A stretch of DNA of 64,000 nucleotides from positions 1,240,001 to 1,304,000 of the forward strand of contig NZ_FSRL01000001.1 of NCBI RefSeq assembly GCF_900142295.1, written 5' to 3'. Position 1 is the first letter of the stretch; each line of letters starts with the position of its first letter. The notes under the pieces are model-generated. The model saw nothing but the letters and a program-made list of their open reading frames with translations. It had not been told where the DNA came from and did not search any database. The translations under genes were made by a program, and so were the position numbers. This document shows positions 24,927-34,638 of this stretch, one piece after another. This stretch comes from Vannielia litorea (GTDB lineage: Bacteria; Pseudomonadota; Alphaproteobacteria; Rhodobacterales; Rhodobacteraceae).

Positions 24927-25265
24927 TCAGCCCCGGGCACAGGAGATGCAAAGAGCTGCCGCAGGGTCGTGATCCAGACGCGCGGCGGCAATCTCCTCCC
25001 CGCAATCGGTGCAATACCCGTATTCCCCTTCATCCAGCCGCGACAGAGCGGCCCTGATCCTGCGGTCTTCGGTCGCCCGGTTCCGGCTGGCGGCCTGTGC
25101 CATGGCTTGCGATTGCAGCGCATCCATGCGGCTCAGCCGCCCCACGGCCTGCTGGTCGAGCTGCACCACCTTCCTTCCGTCTCGACCAAGCCGCTCTTCG
25201 TTGGCCAGCTCCTCCAGGCGTGCCAGGAGCCGGGCGCGAATCCCCTGTGGCCGGTCGCCCTCCAT
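24927..25265 (-). CDS. DksA/TraR-type C4 zinc-finger protein
   Basis: The 112-residue protein ends in a four-cysteine zinc finger (YCTDCGEEIAAARLDHDPAAALCISCARG) after a long coiled-coil-like helix (IRARLLARLEELANEERL ... IRAALSRLDEGEYG). The family binds the RNA polymerase secondary channel and, with ppGpp, tunes rRNA and stress promoters. It is shorter than E. coli DksA (151), like the many short DksA-like proteins of alphaproteobacteria. GGAGG lies about 13 bases before the ATG at 25265; GTG at 25268 or ATG at 25307 are alternatives. It is convergent with the GTA genes. Confidence 0.88.
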   Translation of the reverse strand: MEGDRPQGIRARLLARLEELANEERLGRDGRKVVQLDQQAVGRLSRMDALQSQAMAQAASRNRATEDRRIRAALSRLDEGEYGYCTDCGEEIAAARLDHDPAAALCISCARG

Positions 25266-25356
25266 CACGATGCGTTTTCCTCCCCATTTGCCATTGCAAT
25301 TGGCCATGCGGGCCTATCTGGGCTAATAGGCTATCAGCACGCGCAAGGACATGACC

Positions 25357-26166
25357 ATGGCCCAGACCAAGAGCAAGCTGACCGAAGTCGATCCGGTATG
25401 GGATCGCATCATCCGCGAGGGCGAGGAGGCGATCGGCCTCGAGCCTCTTCTCGGCGGGTTGATGCATTCCTGCGTGTTGCACCACAAATCCATGGAGCAG
25501 GCTCTGGCCTTCCGGATCTCGATGAAGCTGGCCTCGGGCGAGATGTCGGAGCAATTGCTGCGCGAAATTGCCGATGAGGCCTATGCCGCAGACCCCGCCA
25601 TCGGCCAGGCCGCCCGGGCCGACCTGGTGGCGGTCTACGAGCGCGACCCGGCCTGCCACCGGTTTCTCCAGCCGCTGATGTATTTCAAGGGATATCAGGC
25701 AATCCAGGCCTACCGTGTCGGCCACTGGCTCTGGGAGCAGGGCCGCCACGACATGGCCTATTTCTTCCAGATGCGGATTTCCGAGGCCTTCGGGGTCGAT
25801 ATTCACCCCGCCTGCCGTGTCGGCAAGGGCATCTTCCTCGATCACGCCCACTCGGTCGTCTTCGGCGAAACGGCGGTGGTCGGTGACAACGTCTCGATCC
25901 TGCACTCGGTGACCCTGGGCGGCACCGGCAAGGAAGATGAGGACCGGCACCCCAAGATCGGCGATGGCGTGCTGATCGGCGCGGGTGCAAAGGTGCTGGG
26001 CAACATCAAGGTCGGCTGCTGCTCGCGCATCGCGGCAGGCTCCGTGGTGCTGCATGACGTGCCGCCCGAGAGCACCGTGGCGGGCGTGCCGGCCAAGATC
26101 GTCGGCAAGGCCGGCTGCTCGCAGCCCTCCGTCTCGATGAACCAGCTGCTCGGCGGGGCCGACTGA
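25357..26166 (+). CDS. cysE: serine O-acetyltransferase
   Basis: CysE makes O-acetylserine from serine and acetyl-CoA, the first step of cysteine synthesis. The 269-residue protein has the helical N-terminal domain (DPVWDRIIREGEEAI) and the left-handed hexapeptide-repeat domain (GVDIHPACRVGKGIFLDHAHSVVFGETAVVGDNVSILHSVTLGG ... KIGDGVLIGAGAKVLGNIKVG). AAGGA at 25345-25349 fits ATG 25357 better than ATG 25351. cysE beside the GTA cluster is a known arrangement in Rhodobacterales. Confidence 0.95.
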   Translation: MAQTKSKLTEVDPVWDRIIREGEEAIGLEPLLGGLMHSCVLHHKSMEQALAFRISMKLASGEMSEQLLREIADEAYAADPAIGQAARADLVAVYERDPACHRFLQPLMYFKGYQAIQAYRVGHWLWEQGRHDMAYFFQMRISEAFGVDIHPACRVGKGIFLDHAHSVVFGETAVVGDNVSILHSVTLGGTGKEDEDRHPKIGDGVLIGAGAKVLGNIKVGCCSRIAAGSVVLHDVPPESTVAGVPAKIVGKAGCSQPSVSMNQLLGGAD

Positions 26167-26234
26167 CGGCGGGCGCCCTGATCCATTCGGGCGCCTGATG
26201 CGTTGTTCTCCTGACGCAACGGACGGAGAACCCC

Positions 26235-26678
26235 ATGCCCCTCGGATCAACCCGCTATCCCCTCGCCCTTACCCTGGCCTTTGCGGCCGCCGGAATGGGC
26301 GCGGGCCCGTCTGATGCCGACGGCCTCGCCCGCGACCTCGCGCCGGGCGCCGATGCGCTGGCGCCCTGGCGCTGGCAGAAACGCCCGGTGGTGATCTTCG
26401 CCGAGCATCCAGACGATCCTCAGCTCGACCAGGCTCTTGCAGCGCTCGCCAGTGTCCGGGCGGCGCTGGCAGACCGCGATATCGTGGTTCTGACCGATAC
26501 CGACCCCAGAGCAGCCACAGCCCTGCGCCAGCGGTTCGCGCCCGAGGGGTTCGCGATGCTGCTCTTCGGCAAGGACGGCGGCCTCAAGCTCCGGTCGGGC
26601 CAGGCGATCGCCCCCGAAACCCTCTTCGCAACCATCGACGCCATGCCGATGCGCCGGCAGGAGATGCGACGCGACTGA
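26235..26678 (+). CDS. DUF4174-type secreted protein
   Basis: The 147-residue protein has a signal-peptide-like N-terminus (LALTLAFAAAGMGAG) and then APWRWQKRPVVIFAEHPDDPQLDQALAAL ... VLTDTDPRAATALRQRFAP ... FAMLLFGKDGGLKLRSG, a pattern that fits DUF4174, a thioredoxin-fold-like family without the CxxC motif. The function is unknown. GGAGAACCCC precedes the ATG. A shared terminator separates it from the convergent pdhC. Confidence 0.77.
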   Translation: MPLGSTRYPLALTLAFAAAGMGAGPSDADGLARDLAPGADALAPWRWQKRPVVIFAEHPDDPQLDQALAALASVRAALADRDIVVLTDTDPRAATALRQRFAPEGFAMLLFGKDGGLKLRSGQAIAPETLFATIDAMPMRRQEMRRD

Positions 26679-26681
26679 AAC

Positions 26682-26714
26682 GCAAAAGGGCCCCGCCGAG
26701 GCGAGGCCCTTTGC
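26682..26714. terminator. bidirectional terminator between DUF4174 gene and pdhC
   Basis: GCAAAAGGGCC and GGCCCTTTGC form a stem with one bulge around CCGCCGAGGCGA. A-runs on the left and T-runs on the right let it work on both strands. It lies four bases after the DUF4174 stop and about 16 bases from the pdhC stop. Confidence 0.72.
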
Positions 26715-26730
26715 AATCGTTCCGGCCCGT

Positions 26731-28026
26731 TCAGGCCAGCATCACCATCGGGTTCTCGAGGTTGTCGACCAGCGCCTGCAACAGCTGCGCGCCGAGCGCC
26801 CCGTCGATCACCCGGTGATCGACCGAGAGGGTGACGCTCATCACCGTGGCCACGGTCAGCTCGCCATCGGCGCCCACCACCGGCTTCTTCACGCCCGAGC
26901 CCACCGCGAGGATCGCGCCGTGGGGCGGGTTGATGACGGCGTCGAAGTTGTCGATGCCGAACATGCCGAGGTTGGAGATCGCGAAGCTGCCGCCCTGATA
27001 TTCATGCGGCGCGAGCTTGCGGTCGCGGGCACGGCCCGCGAGGTCCTTCATCTCCGCCGAAAGCGCCGAGAGCGACTTCAGATGCGCGTCCTTCAGAACC
27101 GGGGTGAAGAGCCCGCCGTCGATCGCCACGGCCACGGCCACGTCGGAGGGCTTCAGCTTCAGCATCCGGTCCCCGGCCCAGACCGCATTGGCATCGGGCA
27201 CCTGCTGGAGCGCCAGCGCGCTGGCCTTGATGATGAAGTCGTTGACCGAGAGCTTCACGCCCCGACCTTCCAGCTGCTTGTTCAGCTGGGCGCGGAACTT
27301 CATCAGCGCATCGAGCTTGATGTCGCGCCGCAGGTAGAAGTGCGGGATGGTCTGCTTGGCCTCGGTGAGACGCGCGGCAATCGTCTTGCGCATCCCGTCC
27401 AGCTTGACCTCCTCGAAGTCCCGGCCTTCGTACATCTTGAGCACGGCATCGGTGGAGGGGCCGGCGGGGGCTGCGGCGGCAGCAGCCGGGGCAGGGGCCT
27501 TGGCGGCCTCCTTGGCGGGTGCGGCGCCGGGCTGCGCGTTCTCGACATCGGCCTTCACGATCCGCCCATGCGGGCCGGAGCCCTTGATGGCCGAAAGGTC
27601 GACGCCCTTGTCCTTGGCGATCCGGCGGGCGAGCGGCGAGGCAAAGATGCGCTCCCCGTCACGGGCCGGGGCGGCCGGAGCCGCGCTGGCGGCCGGGGCA
27701 GGGGCCGCCTCGGCCTTCTCTTCCTTGGCAGGAGCCGCCGCCTTGGGCGCGTCGCCGCCAGCCTTGATGTCATCGGCGCTCTCGCCCTCTTCGAGCAGCA
27801 CCGCGATGGGGGTGTTCACGGCCACCCCCTCGGTGCCCTCGGCCACGAGGATCTTGCCGATCACGCCTTCATCGACGGCTTCGAACTCCATCGTCGCCTT
27901 GTCAGTCTCGATCTCTGCCAGCAGGTCGCCGGACGAGACGGTATCGCCCTCCTTCACCAGCCATTTTGCAAGGGTGCCTTGCTCCATGGTGGGGGAGAGG
28001 GCGGGCATCAGAACTTCGGTGGGCAT
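26731..28026 (-). CDS. pdhC: pyruvate dehydrogenase E2, dihydrolipoamide acetyltransferase
   Basis: E2 passes the acetyl group from lipoamide to CoA and forms the core of the complex. The 431-residue protein has an N-terminal lipoyl domain ([15 protein letters not shown], lipoylated Lys), an Ala/Pro-rich linker, a peripheral subunit-binding domain ([34 protein letters not shown]) and the catalytic domain with [11 protein letters not shown] near the end. It is the last gene of the minus-strand operon pdhA-pdhB-pdhC. The gap to pdhB is only 12 bases. No lpd (E3) gene is in the window. Confidence 0.96.
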   Translation of the reverse strand: MPTEVLMPALSPTMEQGTLAKWLVKEGDTVSSGDLLAEIETDKATMEFEAVDEGVIGKILVAEGTEGVAVNTPIAVLLEEGESADDIKAGGDAPKAAAPAKEEKAEAAPAPAASAAPAAPARDGERIFASPLARRIAKDKGVDLSAIKGSGPHGRIVKADVENAQPGAAPAKEAAKAPAPAAAAAAPAGPSTDAVLKMYEGRDFEEVKLDGMRKTIAARLTEAKQTIPHFYLRRDIKLDALMKFRAQLNKQLEGRGVKLSVNDFIIKASALALQQVPDANAVWAGDRMLKLKPSDVAVAVAIDGGLFTPVLKDAHLKSLSALSAEMKDLAGRARDRKLAPHEYQGGSFAISNLGMFGIDNFDAVINPPHGAILAVGSGVKKPVVGADGELTVATVMSVTLSVDHRVIDGALGAQLLQALVDNLENPMVMLA

Positions 28027-28038
28027 CGCTCTCTCTCC

Positions 28039-29412
28039 TTACCGGTAGGTGACTTTTTTCACGGCCTCGATCACCTCTGCGGTGGTCACTAGCGCGTGTT
28101 TCTCGAGGTTGGCGGCATAGGGCATGGGCACGTCCTTGCCGGTGCAGTTGATCACGGGGGCATCGAGGTAGTCGAAGGCCTCCTGCATCAGCACCGAGGA
28201 GATGTGCCCGCCGATGGAGCCCACCGGCCAGCCCTCCTCGACCGTGACGCAGCGGTTGGTCTTCATCACCGACTTGACCACGGTGGCCGTGTCCATCGGG
28301 CGCAGCGTGCGCAGGTCGATGACCTCGGCGCTGATCCCGTCTTCTGCAAGTTTTTCAGCCGCTTCCAGGGCGTACTGCATGCCGATCCCGAAGCTGACGA
28401 TGGTCACGTCCTCGCCCTGCCGCCAGATCTTCGCCTTGCCGAAGGGCACGGTGAAATCGTCCAGCTTGGGCACGTCGAAGGTGCGGCCGTAGAGGATCTC
28501 GTTCTCGAGGAAGATCACCGGGTTCGGGTCGCGGATTGCCGTCTTCATCAGGCCTTTGTAATCGGCCGCCGAGTAGGGCATCACCACCTTCAGGCCGGGG
28601 ATCATCGCGTACCAGGCCGCGTAGTCCTGGCTGTGCTGGGCCGCCACGCGGGCCGCGGCGCCGTTGGGGCCGCGAAATACCATCGGCGCGCCCATCTGGC
28701 CGCCCGACATGTAGAGCGTCTTGGCGGCAGAGTTGATGATGTGGTCGATCGCCTGCATGGCGAAGTTGAAGGTCATGAACTCCACGATGGGCCGCAACCC
28801 GCCGAAGGCCGCGCCGGTGGCGATGCCGGCAAAGCCGTGCTCGGTGATCGGCGTGTCGATCACCCGCTTGGGCCCGAACTCGTCGAGCATGCCCTGGGAG
28901 ATCTTGTAGGCGCCCTGGTACTCGGCCACCTCCTCGCCCATCAGGAACACGGTGTCGTCCTTCCGCATCTCCTCGGCCATGGCATCGCGCAGGGCCTCGC
29001 GCACGGTGGTCTGCACCATCTCGGTGCCCTCGGGCCAGTCCGGCGAGGCATCGACCTCGGGCGCCTTGGGCGCTTCCGCCTTCGCGGCGGCCGGGGCGGG
29101 GGCGGTCTCTTGCTTCGGCGCCTCCTCGGCCTTGGCCGACCCGGCGCTCTCGGCGGCGGAGGCATCCTCGCCGTCTTCCAGGATCACCGCGATGGGGGTG
29201 TTCACCTTTACCCCCTCGGTGCCCTCGGAGACGAGGATCTTGCCGATGACGCCTTCATCGACGGCCTCGAATTCCATCGTCGCCTTGTCGGTCTCGATTT
29301 CGGCCAGGATGTCACCGGACGATACGGTATCGCCCTCCTTCACCAGCCATTTTGCAAGCGTGCCTTCCTCCATCGTCGGAGAAAGCGCGGGCATGAGCAG
29401 TTCGGTTGCCAT
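28039..29412 (-). CDS. pdhB: pyruvate dehydrogenase E1 beta with N-terminal lipoyl domain
   Basis: The 457-residue protein has a lipoyl domain (about residues 1-80, [15 protein letters not shown]) almost identical to that of PdhC, an Ala/Glu/Pro-rich linker, and then the E1 beta domain ([33 protein letters not shown] ... [37 protein letters not shown]). A lipoyl domain on E1 beta is a known alphaproteobacterial feature. With PdhA it decarboxylates pyruvate with thiamine diphosphate. Confidence 0.97.
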   Translation of the reverse strand: MATELLMPALSPTMEEGTLAKWLVKEGDTVSSGDILAEIETDKATMEFEAVDEGVIGKILVSEGTEGVKVNTPIAVILEDGEDASAAESAGSAKAEEAPKQETAPAPAAAKAEAPKAPEVDASPDWPEGTEMVQTTVREALRDAMAEEMRKDDTVFLMGEEVAEYQGAYKISQGMLDEFGPKRVIDTPITEHGFAGIATGAAFGGLRPIVEFMTFNFAMQAIDHIINSAAKTLYMSGGQMGAPMVFRGPNGAAARVAAQHSQDYAAWYAMIPGLKVVMPYSAADYKGLMKTAIRDPNPVIFLENEILYGRTFDVPKLDDFTVPFGKAKIWRQGEDVTIVSFGIGMQYALEAAEKLAEDGISAEVIDLRTLRPMDTATVVKSVMKTNRCVTVEEGWPVGSIGGHISSVLMQEAFDYLDAPVINCTGKDVPMPYAANLEKHALVTTAEVIEAVKKVTYR

Positions 29413-29426
29413 CGTCAGTTCTCCCC

Positions 29427-30449
29427 TCAGGCTTCCTGCGGCGCCACTTCGGCGTAGATATCGGTCCAGAGTTCCTCGAGCGCGGGCTCGGGGCTCTCCT
29501 TGGCGAACTCGGCGCTCTCGTTGACGATATCCTTGATCTCCTTGTCGATGGCCTTCAGGTCATCCTCGGAGGCATGGCTGCCCTCCAGCAGCATCGCGCG
29601 CACCCGCTCGATCGGGTCACGCTCCTCGCGCATCTTCTGCACCTCCTCGCGGGTCCGGTACTTGGCCGGGTCCGACATGGAGTGCCCGCGGTAGCGGTAG
29701 GTCTTCACTTCCAGGATGTAGGGGCCGTCGCCGTTGCGGCAGTGCGCCACCGCCTTTGCGCCGGCCTCCTTGACGGCCATCACGTCCATCCCGTCGACGA
29801 TCTCGCCGGGGATGCCGAAGGGGATGCCGCGGGTATGAATGTCTTCGGTCGAGGTCGAGCGGGCCTGCGAGGTGCCCATGGCGTACTGGTTGTTCTCGAT
29901 GACGAAGATCACCGGCAGCTTCCACAGCGCGGCCATGTTGAAGGTCTCGTAGACCTGCCCCTGGTTGGCCGCACCATCGCCGAAATAGGTGAAGGTCACG
30001 TTGTCGTTGCCGCTGTACTGGTCGGCAAAGGCGAGGCCTGCGCCGAGCGGCACCTGGGCGCCGACGATGCCGTGGCCGCCATAAAAATGCTTCTCCTTGG
30101 AGAACATGTGCATCGAGCCGCCCTTGCCCTTGGAGTAGCCGCCCTCGCGGCCGGTCAGCTCGGCCATCACGCCCTTCGGATCCATCCCGCAGGCCAGCAT
30201 GTGACCGTGGTCACGATAGGAGGTGATCCGCTTGTCGCCTTCCTTCGAAGCCGCTTCGAGTCCCACCACCACGGCCTCCTGGCCGATGTAGAGGTGGCAG
30301 AAGCCGCCGATCAGGCCCATGCCGTAGAGCTGGCCGGCCTTTTCCTCGAACCGGCGAATGAGCAGCATGTCGCGATAGTAGGTGAGCAACTCGTCCTTCG
30401 ACGTGTTGGACTTCGCAGGTGTCTTCCTGGTGGTCTTCCGAGCCGCCAT
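29427..30449 (-). CDS. pdhA: pyruvate dehydrogenase E1 alpha
   Basis: The 340-residue protein binds thiamine diphosphate and starts pyruvate oxidation to acetyl-CoA. Its cofactor motif is [35 protein letters not shown] (GDG to NN), and [20 protein letters not shown] holds the regulatory-loop region. The basic, Lys/Thr-rich N-terminus (about 15 residues) is usual in alphaproteobacteria. GGGGAGGAGAGG gives a strong ribosome binding site. It heads the pdh operon, and a palindrome lies just upstream. Confidence 0.97.
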   Translation of the reverse strand: MAARKTTRKTPAKSNTSKDELLTYYRDMLLIRRFEEKAGQLYGMGLIGGFCHLYIGQEAVVVGLEAASKEGDKRITSYRDHGHMLACGMDPKGVMAELTGREGGYSKGKGGSMHMFSKEKHFYGGHGIVGAQVPLGAGLAFADQYSGNDNVTFTYFGDGAANQGQVYETFNMAALWKLPVIFVIENNQYAMGTSQARSTSTEDIHTRGIPFGIPGEIVDGMDVMAVKEAGAKAVAHCRNGDGPYILEVKTYRYRGHSMSDPAKYRTREEVQKMREERDPIERVRAMLLEGSHASEDDLKAIDKEIKDIVNESAEFAKESPEPALEELWTDIYAEVAPQEA

Positions 30450-30480
30450 GGCAGCCTCTCCTCCCCGAGTCTGAAAAGTA

Positions 30481-30494
30481 GTTTAACGTTGAAC
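30481..30494. promoter_or_regulatory. palindromic operator-like site upstream of pdhA
   Basis: GTTTAACGTTGAAC is a 14-bp palindrome with one mismatched pair, centred on AACGTT, 32-45 bases before the pdhA start codon. AACGTT-centred palindromes are typical of LacI/GntR-type regulators. The regulator is not known from this sequence. Confidence 0.42.
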
Positions 30495-30652
30495 CATGTA
30501 TTAGCATCGCCCATCCGGGGATGCACATGAAAATTTGACACGGGGGGCAGGGTCTGACGTTCCGCCTGTAAACACAAGCGGTTAACGCATCAGATTCAGG
30601 GATGATTGGCAAAACACCGCTACCTGCGCCATGCCGCGGTGCAGAGACGACC

Positions 30653-30955
30653 TCAGCGGATGACGATCTCGTCGGCGCGGATCAGGCCCAGAACGTCGCG
30701 CGCCTGCTGGTCTAGCAGGTCGAGGTCGAGGTAATCGTCCGACATCCGGTGCGTCTTGTTGCGCAGGGCCGCAACCTCGACCTTCAGCCGCTCGCGCTCG
30801 AGCTTCAGCTCGCTCGCCTCCGCCTCGATCTCGATGCGACGGAACAGCCCGTAGTCGCCCTGGACCGCCGCAAAGGTGAAGTAGAGCCCGAGCGAAAGCG
30901 TCACGGCGAAATAGATCACCACGCCAAAAGCCGGTCGTCTGCGAGAAACTGCCAT
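30653..30955 (-). CDS. FtsB/DivIC-family septum formation initiator
   Basis: The 100-residue protein has a short basic N-terminus, one membrane helix (about 10-32, VVIYFAVTLSLGLYFTFAAV) and a coiled coil (RIEIEAEASELKLERERLKVEVAALRNKT), then DLDLLDQQARDVLGLIRADEIVI. This is the FtsB layout; FtsB joins FtsL and FtsQ in the periplasm at the division site. The ATG at 30955 is chosen because the family N-terminus begins there. It sits between pdhA and the aldolase gene, all on the minus strand. Such genes are common upstream of pdh in alphaproteobacteria. Confidence 0.88.
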   Translation of the reverse strand: MAVSRRRPAFGVVIYFAVTLSLGLYFTFAAVQGDYGLFRRIEIEAEASELKLERERLKVEVAALRNKTHRMSDDYLDLDLLDQQARDVLGLIRADEIVIR

Positions 30956-31097
30956 ACCGTCGTGCCTCGTTGTCGCGGGCCTCTTTGCGGGCCTCGTCGG
31001 TGCAGGCTCGCACGAAACGGCTGTCAGGTTAATCCCCTTCTGCGCGGGCAGAAGGAAATTTCTCGAACCACTGTGGCAATTTAGCTGGCGCGCGCGC

Positions 31098-31991
31098 TCA
31101 GCCGGCGACAGAGGCCGCGTGAATCGAGCGGATCGCCGCGCCGAGCGTCTCGTTGAACTCGCCATCCGACTGGCTGTCGGAGAGCCCTTCGGTCAGCGCC
31201 CGCGAGAAGCTCGCCACCATGCCGGTGTTCTGCGCCAGGCGCGTGTTGGCCTCCTCGCGCGTGTACCCGCCCGACAGCGCCACCACCTTCAGCACGCGCG
31301 GGTGGTCGACCAGCGGCTTGTAGTGGTTGGGCTGCTCGGGCAGCGTGAGCTTCAGCATCACGTCCGAGGTGCCGGGCAGGGCGTCGAGCCGCTTGAGGAT
31401 CTCGTCGCGCAGCAGGGCCTCGGCCTCGAGTTTGTCGGAGGCATTGATGTTGATCTCCGGCTCCAGGATCGGCACCAGCCCGTGTTCCAACACCTGCGCG
31501 CCCAGCTCGAACTGCTGCGCCACGTTGGCGGCAATGCCCGCCGGGTTGGCGGCATGAATCACCGAGCGCTCCTTGGTGCCGAAGATCCCCTTCTCGGCGG
31601 CGCGCGTCAGCAGCTCCGAGAGGCCGGGGATCGGCTTCATCAGCTGCACGCCGTCCTTTTCCTCTTCCAGCCCCTTGTCGATCTTGAGAAACGGCACCAC
31701 CCCGCGCTCCTCCCAGAGAAACTGCGCGGCGGGCTTGCCCGCGATGTCGCGGTCCATTGTCTTTTCGAACAGGATCGCGCCGATCACCTTGTCGCCGGTG
31801 AAGGCCGGCGCGGTGGCGATGCGCGCGCGCATCTGGTGAATCAGGTCGAACATCTCTTCGTCGGTGCCGTAGCTGGATTCGTCCACCCCGTAGAGCCGCA
31901 GCGCCTTGGGCGTGGAGCCGCCCGACTGGTCGAGCGCCGCAATAAAGCCCTGACCCGCTGCGATCTTCTGTTTCTGCTCGGCGTTCGGCAT
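31098..31991 (-). CDS. class I fructose-bisphosphate aldolase
   Basis: The 297-residue enzyme splits fructose 1,6-bisphosphate in glycolysis or runs in reverse for gluconeogenesis. The features are of the bacterial class I type: GFIAALDQSGGSTPKALRLYG near the N-terminus, ILFEKTMDRDIAG, VPFLKIDKGL, and VPILEPEININA with DVMLKLTLPEQ, which has the candidate Schiff-base lysine. There is no class II zinc-site pattern. It is downstream of pgk on the same strand. Confidence 0.92.
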   Translation of the reverse strand: MPNAEQKQKIAAGQGFIAALDQSGGSTPKALRLYGVDESSYGTDEEMFDLIHQMRARIATAPAFTGDKVIGAILFEKTMDRDIAGKPAAQFLWEERGVVPFLKIDKGLEEEKDGVQLMKPIPGLSELLTRAAEKGIFGTKERSVIHAANPAGIAANVAQQFELGAQVLEHGLVPILEPEININASDKLEAEALLRDEILKRLDALPGTSDVMLKLTLPEQPNHYKPLVDHPRVLKVVALSGGYTREEANTRLAQNTGMVASFSRALTEGLSDSQSDGEFNETLGAAIRSIHAASVAG

Positions 31992-32101
31992 GGATGGTCC
32001 CTCGTTGTTCGACTGTCGGGAGGAGGGATAGCCGGGGCCGTTGGCGAAGGCAAAGGTGATTGCGCTAACGCCGGGCGCCGCTGCCGATCTGCGCCGTCAC
32101 C

Positions 32102-32118
32102 CTCGGGTCTGACCCGAG
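32102..32118. repeat. CTCGGGT/ACCCGAG palindrome after pgk
   Basis: A perfect 7-bp inverted repeat with a 3-base loop lies 38 bases after the pgk stop. Its core and flank (GTCACCCTCGGGTC) resemble the larger palindrome at 58770-58798. There is no T-run, so an intergenic repeat is more likely than a plain terminator. Confidence 0.5.
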
Positions 32119-32155
32119 CGAGTCCGCCGGTCACGCCTGCGAATGGCCGCAGGTT

Positions 32156-33334
32156 TCAGCCGCCAAGCGCCGCCACGCCCGGCAGGGTCTTGCCCTCCAT
32201 CCACTCCAGAAAGGCGCCGCCCGCTGTGGAGATATAGGTGAACTGGTGCACCGCATTGGCGTTGTTCAGCGCCGAGACCGTGTCGCCGCCGCCTGCCACG
32301 GTGATCAGCTCGCCCCGGTCGGTCAGCGCACCGGCTTGTCGCGCGGCGGCATAGGTGGCGGCCCCAAAGGGCATCAGCTCGAAGGCGCCCAGAGGGCCGT
32401 TCCAGATCACCGTCTCGCACTCTTCGAAGATGGCGCAGATGTTGGCCACCGTCTTCGGCCCCGCATCGAGGATCATCCCCTCCGCCGGGCAGGCATCGGC
32501 GGGGCAGACCTTGTGCGGCGCGCGGGCCTTGAACTCCTCGGCCACCACCACGTCGACCGGCAGGTGGATCCGGCAGCCCGCCCCCTTGGCCTTTTCCAGG
32601 ATCTCCAGCGCGGTACCGGTCATCTCGGCCTCGGCGAGCGACTTTCCGATCTCGTGGCCCTGCGCCATCAGGAAGGTGTTGGCCATCCCGCCGCCGATGA
32701 TCAGGTGATCGACCTTGTCGAGCAGGTTGGAGAGCAGCGTGATCTTGGTCGAAACCTTGGCCCCGCCCACCACAGCCGCCACCGGCCGGATCGGGTCGCC
32801 CAAAGCGCCCTCCAGCGCCTCCAGCTCCTCCTGCATGTTGCGCCCGACGCAACTCGGCAGCAGATGCGCCACGCCTTCGGTCGAGGCATGGGCCCGATGC
32901 GCGGCCGAGAAGGCATCGTTGCAATAGATGTCGCCCAGCGCGGCCAGCTCCTTGGCGAACTCCGGGTCGTTCTTTTCCTCGCCCGGAAAGAACCGCATGT
33001 TCTCCAGCAGCAGCACCTGGCCCGGCGCGAGCGTGGCCACCGCCGCATCCCAGCCGCCATCGGCAAAGGCCACCTTCTGGCCCAGCGCCGCCTCCAGCGC
33101 CGGCAGGGTGACGGCGAGCGACATCTCGGGCACCACCTTGCCCTTGGGCCGGTCGAAATGCGCCATCAGGATCGGCTTGCCGCCCTTGGCCAGGATGTCC
33201 TTCACCGTGGGCACGATCCGGTCGATCCGCGTGGTGTCGGTGACCTTGCCGTTGTCGACCGGCACGTTGATGTCGACCCGCACGAGCACGCGCTTGCCCT
33301 TCAGGTCCATGTCGTCGAGGGTTTTCCAGGCCAT
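32156..33334 (-). CDS. pgk: phosphoglycerate kinase
   Basis: Pgk makes ATP and 3-phosphoglycerate from 1,3-bisphosphoglycerate. The 392-residue protein has the family start ([34 protein letters not shown]), [24 protein letters not shown], the hinge region [14 protein letters not shown], and [16 protein letters not shown] at the nucleotide site. The upstream 131-bp gap is shared with the divergent cyclophilin gene. Confidence 0.97.
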   Translation of the reverse strand: MAWKTLDDMDLKGKRVLVRVDINVPVDNGKVTDTTRIDRIVPTVKDILAKGGKPILMAHFDRPKGKVVPEMSLAVTLPALEAALGQKVAFADGGWDAAVATLAPGQVLLLENMRFFPGEEKNDPEFAKELAALGDIYCNDAFSAAHRAHASTEGVAHLLPSCVGRNMQEELEALEGALGDPIRPVAAVVGGAKVSTKITLLSNLLDKVDHLIIGGGMANTFLMAQGHEIGKSLAEAEMTGTALEILEKAKGAGCRIHLPVDVVVAEEFKARAPHKVCPADACPAEGMILDAGPKTVANICAIFEECETVIWNGPLGAFELMPFGAATYAAARQAGALTDRGELITVAGGGDTVSALNNANAVHQFTYISTAGGAFLEWMEGKTLPGVAALGG

Positions 33335-33465
33335 GTCGCACTCGCTTTCTGTGGGGCGTCCGTTACCCCGTTCTCGCCGGTTTGATCGGTGCGGTCAACG
33401 CGGGCCTTTCCCTTCCAGCCCATGGCGCATAGGGTGCGCGCGACTTTGAAAACGAGGAGGCGCAT

Positions 33466-33966
33466 ATGGCCGACATCAAGGACCCCGAGAACACCATCCT
33501 GATCGAGCTGGAGGGCGGCACCGTGACCGTCGAGCTGATGCCCGACGTGGCCCCCAAGCACAGCGAGCGGATGAAGGAGCTGGCCCGCTCCGGTGCCTAC
33601 GACGGCGTGGTGTTTCACCGCGTGATCGAGGGCTTCATGGCCCAGACCGGCGACGTGGCCCACGGCAAGGCCGGCGGCGACCTGCGCCGCGCCGGCACCG
33701 GCGGTTCCGACCTGCCCAACGTGCCCGCCGAGTTCAGCCGTCTGCCCTTCGACCGTGGCGTGCTGGGGGCGGCCCGCAGCCAGAACCCCGACAGCGCCAA
33801 CAGCCAGTTCTTCATCTGCTTCGATGACGTGCACTTCCTCAATGGCAACTACACCGTCTATGGCCGGGTGGTCGACGGCATGGAACATGTCGATGCCATC
33901 CCCCGCGGCGAGCCGCCCGCGCAGCCCGGCGTGATGAAGAGCGTCAAGGTGGCCGCCGATGTCTGA
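33466..33966 (+). CDS. cyclophilin-type peptidyl-prolyl isomerase, cytoplasmic
   Basis: This 166-residue enzyme speeds proline isomerisation in protein folding. It has the cyclophilin core: YDGVVFHRVIEGFMAQTGDV (catalytic Arg in FHR), GGEL-like loop, NPDSANSQFFICFDDVHFLNGNYTVYGRVVDGMEHV. There is no signal peptide, so it should stay in the cytoplasm. GAGGAGG lies before the ATG. Its stop overlaps the start of a second, exported cyclophilin by eight bases. Confidence 0.95.
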   Translation: MADIKDPENTILIELEGGTVTVELMPDVAPKHSERMKELARSGAYDGVVFHRVIEGFMAQTGDVAHGKAGGDLRRAGTGGSDLPNVPAEFSRLPFDRGVLGAARSQNPDSANSQFFICFDDVHFLNGNYTVYGRVVDGMEHVDAIPRGEPPAQPGVMKSVKVAADV

Positions 33967-34564
33967 CAGCAAGGTTTTCGCGGGCGGCCTCTTCGCCGTC
34001 GGGCTGGCTTTCCTGGCGGCCTTCTTCCTCTTCACCAACGGCACCGTGACCGAGGCCTCCGCGGCTGAAGACACCGCAGGCCCGAACCTTGTCATCACTG
34101 TGGCGGGCAAGGGTGAGGTGGTCATCGACCTGCGCCCCGATCTGGCCCCCGAGCATGTGAGCCGCATCGTCGCGCTGGCCGAGGCCGGGGCCTATGACGG
34201 CGTGGTGTTTCATCGCGTGATGGAAGGCTTCATGGCGCAAACCGGCGACGTGCAGTTCGGCAAGGGGCCCGATCTCTCGCGCGCGGGCACCGGCGGCTCC
34301 GACCTGCCAGACCTTCCGGCCGAGTTCTCCGCCGAGCCCTACCAGCGCGGCACCGTCGGCATGGCGCGTACCAACGATCCCGACAGCGCCAATAGCCAAT
34401 TCTTCATCATGTTCGCCCCCGCAGGCCATCTCGACGGCCAGTACACCGTGGTGGGCAACGTGCTGGAGGGCATGGAGGTGGTCGACACGATCACCCGCGG
34501 CGCCCCCGGCAGCGGCATTGTCGACACGCCCGACGTGATGGAGAGCGTGACCGTTCAGGAGTGA
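33959..34564 (+). CDS. cyclophilin-type peptidyl-prolyl isomerase, exported
   Basis: The 201-residue protein has a hydrophobic N-terminal segment (about 6-26) ending near ASAAED, which is a signal peptide or anchor. It is followed by a cyclophilin domain that closely resembles the gene before it (YDGVVFHRVMEGFMAQTGDVQFGKGPDLSRAGTGGSDLP; NDPDSANSQFFIMFAPAGHLDGQYTVVG). The pair looks like a tandem duplication with one copy redirected to the periplasm. Confidence 0.94.
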   Translation: MSDSKVFAGGLFAVGLAFLAAFFLFTNGTVTEASAAEDTAGPNLVITVAGKGEVVIDLRPDLAPEHVSRIVALAEAGAYDGVVFHRVMEGFMAQTGDVQFGKGPDLSRAGTGGSDLPDLPAEFSAEPYQRGTVGMARTNDPDSANSQFFIMFAPAGHLDGQYTVVGNVLEGMEVVDTITRGAPGSGIVDTPDVMESVTVQE

Positions 34565-34638
34565 AATAAACCCTGCGTGAGCGGGGGTAGGTAAAGCACC
34601 GGACCCATGGCATCCTTGACCCGCAGAGGGAGGGCGCC

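Noticed and set aside
26171..26196. GGCGCCC/GGGCGCC hairpin after cysE as a terminator
   Set aside because: The stem is followed by TGATGCG rather than a T-run, so only a weak case can be made.
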